Source: an uncultured Bacilli bacterium (GTDB lineage Bacteria; Bacillota_I; Bacilli_A; RF39; UBA660). Taken from it: 5,899 bases of DNA. The DNA lies in assembly GCA_934098345.1 (NCBI GenBank), contig CAKONX010000066.1, positions 1 to 5,899 on the forward strand, written 5' to 3'. Under the pieces are notes generated by a model. That model made no database searches. It saw nothing but the letters and a program-made list of their open reading frames with translations, and was not told where the DNA came from. The translations under genes were made by a program, and so were the position numbers. Below are positions 1 through 5,016 of this stretch, one piece after another. Every line of letters starts with the position of its first letter. Position 1 is the first letter of the stretch.

Positions 1-539
1 GTTATATCAGAATTTTTATCATAATCTATACTACATTCTGCAAATATATCTGTTATCTGTTGCCATATTCTTCGTTCACTTGTTCTAATCGAACGAATTC
101 TCTCCAATAATTCTTTAAAATAGTCTTTTCCATATTTTGGACCGTTTTTTAGTAAATCATCATTTAAAACAAACCCTTTTTTTATGTATTCTTTTAATGT
201 ATTAGTTGCCCATATTCTAAAATCTGTTGCTTGTTTTGAATTTACTCTATATCCAACTGCTATAATTGCATCTAAACTATAAAAATTTGTGTTATATTTT
301 TTTCCATCCTCTGCAGTTATTCGAATTTTTCGAATAACTGATTTTTCTATTAGCTCTTCCGACTTAAATATTTCTTTTAAATGATAATTTATTGTATTTA
401 CTTCTACATCAAATAATTTGGACATTGATTTTTGAGTTAACCAAAAATCTTCATTGTCATATAAAACTTCTACTGAAACATTTTTTTTATTTTGACTTTG
501 ATATATAATTAAATCTTTTAAATTTTCTATTGGATTCAT
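1..539 (-). CDS. RhuM-family protein, N-terminal part (runs off the window)
   Basis: Reading leftward from the ATG at 539-537 gives 179 codons without a stop before the window ends, so only the N-terminal part is present; family members are usually roughly 300 or more residues. The sequence follows the RhuM ('virulence protein RhuM', Virulence_RhuM) pattern: a helix-turn-helix-like segment WLTQKSMSKLF at residues 33-43 followed by NTINYHLKEIF (48-58), then EDGKKYNTNFYSLDAIIAVGYRV (77-99, split here only for description), FRIWATNTLKEYIKKGF (107-123), and LLERIRSIRTSERR (144-157). The family is named after a gene in a Salmonella pathogenicity island; its biochemical role is not established, and DNA binding is inferred from the N-terminal motif. 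The start is fixed by an in-frame TAG a short way upstream and a GGATGGTGA Shine-Dalgarno (558-550) about 10 bases before the ATG, a slightly long spacing. It follows queH after 51 bases with no terminator seen, so read-through from the murG operon is likely. Confidence 0.88.
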   Translation of the reverse strand, partial: MNPIENLKDLIIYQSQNKKNVSVEVLYDNEDFWLTQKSMSKLFDVEVNTINYHLKEIFKSEELIEKSVIRKIRITAEDGKKYNTNFYSLDAIIAVGYRVNSKQATDFRIWATNTLKEYIKKGFVLNDDLLKNGPKYGKDYFKELLERIRSIRTSERRIWQQITDIFAECSIDYDKNSDI

Positions 540-590
540 ACTTGTATTTTCACCATCCTTTCTCTAATTCTATAGCTTGTAATTTATATA

Positions 591-1184
591 TTATTCTCCT
601 TTTTCTTTACCATAAAGACATCCACAATAATTTTGTCTATATAAATCTAATTCTTTGGAAAGTTCAATACTTCTTTTATAACCTTCTTTTTTCTTAAAAT
701 CAGTGTATAAGTATTTTACACCATATTTTTCTCCTACAGCTTCACCTATTTTATTTATAATTTGACTATCTTTATGAGGAGAAACAGTTAAAGTTGTTGT
801 AAAATAATCAAAGTTATTTTCTTTAGCAACTTTTGCTGTTTTTTCAAGTCTCATTTTAAAGCATACTGGACATCTTTTTCCGCCTTCAGGTTCATCTTTT
901 AATTCACAAGTTAAATTTCTAAAATCACCATTATCATAGTCAGATTCAATAAAGTTAATATTAAATTTTTTTAAAACTTTCATTTGCTCTTGTTTTCTTT
1001 TTAAGTATTCATCAAATGGTTCAATATTAGGATTATAATATATTACAGTTACATCAAAATATTTATTCAATCTTTCAATACATGTTGTTGAACAAGGGCC
1101 ACAACAACTATGTAAAAGTAATGTTTTTCTACCATCAAGTTTCTTTATTTCTTCTTCCATTAATGCATCATAATTAATTTTCAT
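591..1184 (-). CDS. queH: Epoxyqueuosine reductase QueH
   Basis: This 197-residue protein is QueH (formerly DUF208), the enzyme that reduces epoxyqueuosine to queuosine at wobble position 34 of GUN-anticodon tRNAs, a cytoplasmic step; it is a non-homologous replacement for QueG. Diagnostic features are HSCCGPC at residues 25-31 with the adjacent cysteines C27/C28, CPVCF at 105-109, TLTVSPHKD at 131-139, and the C-terminal YCGC (C187, C189). These cysteines are the family's conserved set, tied to an iron-sulfur cluster and redox chemistry. The length is normal. A longer reading frame begins at 1232, but the start at 1184 is preferred because GGTGAT (1194-1189) sits four bases ahead of it and homology begins here. 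The ATG lies one base after the ftsQ TGA, so translation is probably coupled. No other queuosine genes are in the window. Confidence 0.95.
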   Translation of the reverse strand: MKINYDALMEEEIKKLDGRKTLLLHSCCGPCSTTCIERLNKYFDVTVIYYNPNIEPFDEYLKRKQEQMKVLKKFNINFIESDYDNGDFRNLTCELKDEPEGGKRCPVCFKMRLEKTAKVAKENNFDYFTTTLTVSPHKDSQIINKIGEAVGEKYGVKYLYTDFKKKEGYKRSIELSKELDLYRQNYCGCLYGKEKGE

Positions 1185-1185
1185 T

Positions 1186-1914
1186 TCAATCACCAAACTT
1201 CTTAAATGAATGTCTTGTTTCATCTCCATCAAGGAAAAGAGTTCCTTTATCAGTTAACTTCTCAGTTGCTATTATATCTAAGTATGAATCAAGCAAATTT
1301 ATTTTATTAATAGTTACGTATACTAAATTTTTATCAGTCATTGAAAGTAAAAATCTATTTTCATCTATTATTTGATTTTTGCTATTATAAGATGGAGAAT
1401 ATTCAATTTCATTTACCATTATTTTAACACCTTCACTTAATTTACTGAAGTTTTTTGCAAATAGTTTTCTTTTTTCTTCAGTTGTATTATTAAGTAAAAC
1501 TGGTAAACCAGTATATTTATTATCATTTTCTATCATTGTTCCATCTGATAAACATACTTCATTAGTGCTCTTATTTATAAATACTGGTATATTTTCAGTA
1601 ACATCCATATAAATTGTAAAATTCAAACCATGTTTTAAAGTAACTTTATTAATTAAAGGATTATTTTTTAAAAGTTTATTTACTTTTTTATTACTTAAAG
1701 AAACGTATGCAGGATAATTGTCTAATTTAGCATCTCTTAAAATGTCCATATCAGTTACATAATTATTACCTTTTATTTCAAAATGTCTAACAGGTTCTTT
1801 ATAAACATAAATTAGAAAGCATGAAAGAATGTATAAAACTAATATTACAACTAATAATCTAGCAAAATTAATACGCTTTTTTTTAACAATTTTAGTTTCA
1901 ACATTCTTACTCAT
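1186..1914 (-). CDS. divIB: Cell division protein FtsQ/DivIB
   Basis: The 242-residue product has the FtsQ/DivIB layout: a short basic cytoplasmic tail (KKKR at 11-14), one membrane helix at about 18-37, a POTRA domain from about residue 42 to 108 that starts FEIKGNNYVTDMDIL, and an extracytoplasmic beta domain to about 230 with the typical LSDGTMIEND and YTGLPVL segments (122-140). FtsQ/DivIB bridges FtsL/DivIC and the septal peptidoglycan synthase in the divisome, with most of the protein outside the membrane. It is compact, as in low-GC Bacilli, with little C-terminal tail. It is placed directly after murG, a classic division/cell-wall arrangement. Its start has the strongest ribosome binding site in the window (AGGAGG, six bases upstream), and its TGA stop is followed after one base by the queH ATG. 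Confidence 0.92.
   Translation of the reverse strand: MSKNVETKIVKKKRINFARLLVVILVLYILSCFLIYVYKEPVRHFEIKGNNYVTDMDILRDAKLDNYPAYVSLSNKKVNKLLKNNPLINKVTLKHGLNFTIYMDVTENIPVFINKSTNEVCLSDGTMIENDNKYTGLPVLLNNTTEEKRKLFAKNFSKLSEGVKIMVNEIEYSPSYNSKNQIIDENRFLLSMTDKNLVYVTINKINLLDSYLDIIATEKLTDKGTLFLDGDETRHSFKKFGD
1189..1194 (-). promoter_or_regulatory. Ribosome binding site of queH inside the ftsQ 3' end
   Basis: The minus strand reads GGTGAT, then TGAA, then the queH ATG. The site lies in the final codons of ftsQ, and the ftsQ TGA falls between it and the start. It decides the queH start at 1184 over the upstream in-frame ATG codons at 1232, 1229 and 1223. Confidence 0.75.
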
Positions 1915-1920
1915 ACATAT

Positions 1921-1927
1921 CCTCCTA
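1921..1927 (-). promoter_or_regulatory. Ribosome binding site of ftsQ overlapping the murG stop codon
   Basis: On the minus strand the sequence reads TAGGAGG, six bases before the ftsQ ATG. The TAG is the murG stop codon and shares its last two bases with the AGGAGG Shine-Dalgarno. This fixes the ftsQ start and places terminating murG ribosomes directly on the ftsQ initiation site, which suggests translational coupling. Confidence 0.85.
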
Positions 1928-3004
1928 TAACATTTTCTTTATCTCATTATATATAATAGTTGATGAATTATCTAAACTTATTTTAGCTAAGTTTTCTTTT
2001 ATATTTTTTATTAATAATTTATCATTTAAAAGTTTTTCTATATCTTCAGTTAATATATCTTTATTTAAATTTTTTTCTTCTATCATTAAACCAGCATTTT
2101 CAGAAACCATACTTAAAGCATTGTAATATTGGTGATTATTAGCAACATATGGACTAGGTATTAATATTGCTGGTATTCTTAAAGCCTCTATTTCAGCAAC
2201 ACTTGAAGCTCCGGCACGTGATACAATTACATCCATGTCTTTCATAAGCCCACTTAAGTTTTCAACATAAGGAACTATAAATACATTTTTAGGAAATTTA
2301 TTTTTTGAAAATTTATCATATGAACTTTTACCAGTTACATATAAAACTTCATAGTCTTTGTTTCCAACACTTTTTAAGTAATCAATCATTAGTTCATTTA
2401 TAGCTGAACTACCTAATGATCCATTAAATATTAAAACTGATTTTTTATCTTTATTTAATCCATAAGATGTTTTACTAATTTTTTTACATTTTATAGCGTT
2501 TTCAGAAACTGGATTACCAGTAAATACTACTTTAGTTTCTGGGAAATACTTCATTGAGTCTTTAAAACTAGCCCCAATTTTATTAACTCTTTTTGCTAAA
2601 GCACGATTTGATTTTCCAGGAATACTGTTTTGTTCATGAATAAATGTTTTAATATGACATTTATTTGCTGCAACTATTACAGGATAAGTAACATATCCAC
2701 CTACTCCAATAACAATATCAGGTTTAAACTCTTTCATAATACTTATACATTTTTTAATTGCCTTTTTAATTAAAAATATATTTTTAACATTTCTTGGCAT
2801 CATTTTTATTGATGTAGATAAACCATATATTTCTAAAGGAACATATTTTATTCCAAGTGTAGGAATAATATCTTTTTCCATTCTATTATGAGTTCCAATA
2901 TAAATAAATTCTGAAGTTGAATCCATTTCTTTAATTTTATTAATAATAGCTATAGCTGGATAAATATGTCCACCTGTACCACCTGCTGTAATAATAACAC
3001 GCAT
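1925..3004 (-). CDS. murG: UDP-N-acetylglucosamine--lipid I transferase MurG
   Basis: MurG transfers GlcNAc from UDP-GlcNAc to lipid I on the inner face of the membrane, giving lipid II, the last cytoplasmic step of peptidoglycan synthesis. The 359-residue length is typical for this GT28 glycosyltransferase. Visible motifs are the first glycine loop GGTGGHIYP (8-16, with the conserved H13), the second loop GVGGY (100-104), HEQNSIPGKSNR (123-134), TGNP (162-165), SRAGASSVAEIE (262-273) for nucleotide-sugar binding, and HQYYNA (291-296). The third glycine-rich segment reads NGSLGSSAINE (194-204), where GGSLGAxxINE is more usual. An in-frame ATG five codons upstream (3019) lies just before the Shine-Dalgarno and is rejected; AGGTGG (3016-3011) is six bases before the chosen start. 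It is the first gene of the murG-ftsQ-queH unit and ends with a TAG inside the ftsQ ribosome binding site. Confidence 0.97.
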   Translation of the reverse strand: MRVIITAGGTGGHIYPAIAIINKIKEMDSTSEFIYIGTHNRMEKDIIPTLGIKYVPLEIYGLSTSIKMMPRNVKNIFLIKKAIKKCISIMKEFKPDIVIGVGGYVTYPVIVAANKCHIKTFIHEQNSIPGKSNRALAKRVNKIGASFKDSMKYFPETKVVFTGNPVSENAIKCKKISKTSYGLNKDKKSVLIFNGSLGSSAINELMIDYLKSVGNKDYEVLYVTGKSSYDKFSKNKFPKNVFIVPYVENLSGLMKDMDVIVSRAGASSVAEIEALRIPAILIPSPYVANNHQYYNALSMVSENAGLMIEEKNLNKDILTEDIEKLLNDKLLIKNIKENLAKISLDNSSTIIYNEIKKML

Positions 3005-3023
3005 AATATTCCACCTCATTATT

Positions 3024-3076
3024 ATTATATAATACTTTTTTTAATAATTTAACTTAATATAAATAAAAAGTGTAAA
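3024..3076 (-). promoter_or_regulatory. Putative promoter region for the murG operon
   Basis: The gap between the terminator of the preceding gene and murG must hold the operon promoter. Two candidates are visible on the minus strand: TTTACA (3076-3071, five of six matches to the -35 consensus), 18 bases, TTAAAT (3052-3047, four of six); and a perfect TATAAT (3029-3024) with only a weak TTAAAT -35 17 bases upstream. The second would give a leader of about a dozen bases. In such AT-rich DNA chance matches are common, so the location is more secure than either exact site. Confidence 0.45.
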
Positions 3077-3097
3077 GATAACGTTTATTTTACTGTA

Positions 3098-3125
3098 AAT
3101 AAAAAATTAGAGATACCTCTAATTT
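3098..3125 (-). terminator. Intrinsic terminator after the glycine-rich protein gene
   Basis: The minus strand has a perfect 9-bp stem, AAATTAGAG (3125-3117) pairing with CTCTAATTT (3112-3104), with a four-base GTAT loop, followed by a run of T residues (TTTATTTA). The first stem bases overlap the TAA stop codon (3126-3124). It isolates the glycine-rich gene from the murG operon. Confidence 0.85.
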
Positions 3126-4437
3126 AATATATGAGTCTAATTCTAGCATATCCATTACCTATTTTAGCACAGTTTTCTGTAGCAGTTGATTCTTTACAAG
3201 TTGTAGTTACGGTTTTAGTTGATTCTTCACTAGATTCTTCACAATTATAGCAGTACATTGTTTTTTCAGTTAGAAGCGAGTTCCCAATATAACCCGAGCC
3301 ACCTCCTCCTGGTCCACCAACGTTTCCGCCATAGTAGCCGCCACCACCAGCACCTTGAGCTGTACTAACACCTCCTTGACCAAATGTTCCTTTTGTTCCA
3401 CCTTCAGTTGGACCTTCTTGAGTACCACCATAAACATTTAGTTTATGAGCTATATCATAGGCAGTTACACCAATGTATCCGCCACCAGAGCCACCATAAC
3501 CATATCTTCCAGCTGCGTAGTTTGCTTGCCATCTTCCACCGCCTCCGCCTCCGGAAACGATTAATAAATCATCTTGGTTATTTTCAAACGTTGAAAGAAG
3601 TCCTGAAGATAAAGCGATGTGTGTTGCTCCGCCACCAGCTCCATATAAATGGTTTACTCCAGTATTTGCTTTAGCAGTTCCACCACCATTATAACCACCT
3701 TTAGCTCCTGTTTTAGAGTTAGCAGTTGAATTTGTTCCACCTTTGCCACCTACATTAATGTAGATTTTCTTATCACTTGGAAGTACAATTTTACCAGTTG
3801 AATATCCTCCATATCCACCAATATACGTTGTATTTGATGCTCCTCCTTGTGCTCCCCAAGTTTCTAATACATAAACTCCGCCAGCTGGAGTTACAAATGT
3901 TTGCTCTCCTCCAGTATAATCAAATGTCCATTCTGTTTCTCCAGCATAACCTAATTTAACTCTTTCAATTGGGTCAGCAACTAATTCACATTTATATTCT
4001 TCATGAATAATTTCCATTGGCATCTTTTTTACTGTGATCGTTATTGTTCCACTTTCACTTCTTAAAGATTCAATTATATTATTTTCAGCTGTAAACTCAT
4101 TTTTTAAGAAAGTATATTCACTCGTTAAAGGTGTGCATTCTACCCTTACTTCTGCATCATAGTTTTTACTATTATTTTTTACAACATATGAAAGAACAGA
4201 TGTATCTCCTTTTTCAGTCAAGTCTTTAGTAGAAAAAGTTATTTTCCTTTTATCGCTTGAAATGACATTATCATAAACATCTTCATTATCTAATATAGCC
4301 GATGTGAATATTACGTCATAGTCTGATTCATTTTCAGACACAATGCCTCCACCTAAAGTAATAAAAGTAACTGAACCTGCAGCAAATACAATACACATAG
4401 ACACTAAAATTAAAATTATTATAGTCCTCTTTTTCAT
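3124..4437 (-). CDS. Membrane-anchored or secreted glycine-rich surface protein with ALK/LTK-type glycine-rich domain
   Basis: The 437-residue protein starts with a basic MKKR and a hydrophobic stretch at about 5-29, a signal peptide or uncleaved N-terminal anchor. Residues about 38-158 look like a beta-rich, Ig-like region (alternating hydrophobics; C101 and C150 could form a disulfide) of no family I can name with confidence. From about 168 to the end it resembles the ALK/LTK glycine-rich domain (Pfam 'Gly_rich'/ALK_LTK_GRD): WTFDYTGGEQTF, YVLETWGAQGG (189-199), IYINVGGKGG (225-234), GAGGGATHIA (266-275), LLIVSGGGGGG (291-301), GGGGSGYIG (377-385), and a closing GNGYARIRLIY. A cysteine-bearing hydrophilic insert (C396, C399, C414, C423) lies near the C-terminus. 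The protein should act outside the membrane; adhesion, matrix or ligand-binding roles are guesses. It is a single-gene unit between two terminators, with an extended -10 promoter and a weak GTGAT ribosome site. Its glycine codons make it locally richer in GC than its neighbours. Confidence 0.88.
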   Translation of the reverse strand: MKKRTIIILILVSMCIVFAAGSVTFITLGGGIVSENESDYDVIFTSAILDNEDVYDNVISSDKRKITFSTKDLTEKGDTSVLSYVVKNNSKNYDAEVRVECTPLTSEYTFLKNEFTAENNIIESLRSESGTITITVKKMPMEIIHEEYKCELVADPIERVKLGYAGETEWTFDYTGGEQTFVTPAGGVYVLETWGAQGGASNTTYIGGYGGYSTGKIVLPSDKKIYINVGGKGGTNSTANSKTGAKGGYNGGGTAKANTGVNHLYGAGGGATHIALSSGLLSTFENNQDDLLIVSGGGGGGRWQANYAAGRYGYGGSGGGYIGVTAYDIAHKLNVYGGTQEGPTEGGTKGTFGQGGVSTAQGAGGGGYYGGNVGGPGGGGSGYIGNSLLTEKTMYCYNCEESSEESTKTVTTTCKESTATENCAKIGNGYARIRLIY

Positions 4438-4440
4438 ATT

Positions 4441-4454
4441 ATCACTAATGTGAT
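4441..4454. repeat. Short perfect dyad at the start of the glycine-rich gene
   Basis: ATCAC-TAAT-GTGAT is a perfect inverted repeat with 5-base arms. One end overlaps the last two bases of the -10 hexamer and the other arm supplies the GTGAT Shine-Dalgarno, three bases before the ATG. It could be an operator covering the expected transcription start, or a coincidence in a small AT-rich gap. Confidence 0.4.
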
Positions 4455-4461
4455 TATAACA
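4453..4461 (-). promoter_or_regulatory. Extended -10 promoter of the glycine-rich protein gene
   Basis: The minus strand reads TGTTATAAT, a perfect TATAAT with the TGN extension that compensates for a weak -35 (TTTAAT, 4481-4476, 17 bases upstream). It lies 15 bases before the ATG, so transcription would begin only about 8-10 bases ahead of the start codon, giving an almost leaderless message. Confidence 0.65.
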
Positions 4462-4493
4462 GAAAAAATGAGAAAATTAAATAACTTTATAGT

Positions 4494-4521
4494 ATAAAAA
4501 AATTTAGCTATCTAGCTAAAT
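4494..4521 (-). terminator. Intrinsic terminator overlapping the end of the small membrane protein gene
   Basis: On the minus strand ATTTAGCT (4521-4514), loop AGAT, AGCTAAAT (4509-4502) form a perfect 8-bp stem followed by a run of seven T residues that begins at the stem's last base. The stem begins inside the last codons of the gene, and the TAG stop (4510-4508) sits at the loop and descending arm. Confidence 0.85.
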
Positions 4522-4963
4522 CTATTTTTAATTGTTTTAAAGCTTTTAAAAAAGCTTCTTCTTTTTCATAACTCATTAAAGATACATTTATTCTACTTTG
4601 ATCAAAGTCATTTTTACTATTATTACTTAAGTCAACTTTTTTTACATTTATATCTGTTTTGTTATTAAAACCATTATCATAATTAACATGATTTTTATCT
4701 TTGCTATTTAAAAGTTCTTGATAACTTATAATTGCATTATCTTCTTGTTCTTGTTCATAGCTTGTTAGATTAATATTTGCTGGTTTGTAATCTTTTTCTA
4801 TATTTTTTGTTATTCTTTCTAAATCTATCATATCTCTTTTTGATTTTGCTTCACTACTCATGATATCCTCCTTATTCTTTAGTGCTCTTAACACTAGAAC
4901 CGAAATAAGAAGTAACCATAGTAGAATCGCAATAAAGATTAAATCATCTATTGAAAACATCAT
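4508..4963 (-). CDS. Hypothetical single-pass membrane protein with a duplicated SYE motif
   Basis: I do not recognise this 151-residue protein as a named family. It has a short acidic N-terminus (D6, D7), one membrane helix at about 8-27, then basic residues (R26, K29, K31), so the positive-inside rule predicts N-out, C-in with a large cytoplasmic tail, the topology of division proteins such as ZipA and EzrA. Residues about 33-60 are charged and probably helical. Two similar segments follow, NLTSYEQEQE (65-74) and SLMSYEKEEA (128-137), each leading into a helix (AIISYQELL; FLKALKQL), separated by an Asn/Lys/Asp-rich, probably disordered linker (86-123). This looks like two short docking motifs. 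Either of two adjacent ATGs (4963 or 4960) may be the start; a GTGAT site lies two or five bases ahead. It has its own putative promoter and a terminator that overlaps its stop codon. Confidence 0.8.
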   Translation of the reverse strand: MMFSIDDLIFIAILLWLLLISVLVLRALKNKEDIMSSEAKSKRDMIDLERITKNIEKDYKPANINLTSYEQEQEDNAIISYQELLNSKDKNHVNYDNGFNNKTDINVKKVDLSNNSKNDFDQSRINVSLMSYEKEEAFLKALKQLKIDLAR

Positions 4964-4987
4964 ATATCACACTTCTTTTTTCGATAT

Positions 4988-5016
4988 ATTATAATTTATT
5001 ATTAACTTAAAAGCAA
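4988..5016 (-). promoter_or_regulatory. Putative promoter of the small membrane protein gene
   Basis: A perfect TATAAT (4993-4988) lies 17 bases downstream of TTGCTT (5016-5011), which keeps the TTG core of the -35 element. The -35 lies inside the last codons of the CPBP gene. Transcription would start near 4981, giving a leader of about 18 bases. No terminator was seen after the CPBP gene, so read-through into this gene is also possible. Confidence 0.5.

Noticed and set aside
538..558. Six-codon mini-ORF (ATG GTG ... TGA) overlapping the rhuM start
   Set aside because: It has no properly spaced ribosome site; its bases are better read as the GGATGGTGA Shine-Dalgarno region of rhuM.
596..602. 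AAAGGAG ribosome-site-like string at the 3' end of queH
   Set aside because: No start codon lies at a suitable distance; it arises from Lys-Gly-Glu codons at the end of queH.
1173..1188. Possible TGA-as-tryptophan code, since the ftsQ frame meets another stop soon after its TGA
   Set aside because: Reading through would add only a few residues, tryptophans across the window use TGG, and all proteins reach family length under the standard code.
1185..1232. Longer start for QueH adding 16 residues
   Set aside because: The added residues overlap ftsQ and lack homology, while a GGTGAT site is correctly placed for the ATG at 1184.
3005..3019. Longer start for MurG adding five residues
   Set aside because: The upstream ATG lies ahead of the AGGTGG ribosome site, and MurG proteins begin at the MRVIITAGGTGG segment.
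3290..3570. Dense CCACC-type repeats that could suggest a tandem repeat or CRISPR
   Set aside because: They are irregular glycine codons (GGT/GGA) within the surface protein, with no constant repeat unit or spacers.
3384..3674. Plus-strand open frame of 96 codons opposite the glycine-rich gene
   Set aside because: It is rich in His, Leu and Gln because it reads the antisense of glycine codons; it has no family resemblance, and the opposite strand encodes a coherent protein with promoter and terminator.
3777..3959. Plus-strand open frame of 60 codons opposite the glycine-rich gene
   Set aside because: Low-complexity Leu/Gln-rich antisense shadow with no support as a gene.
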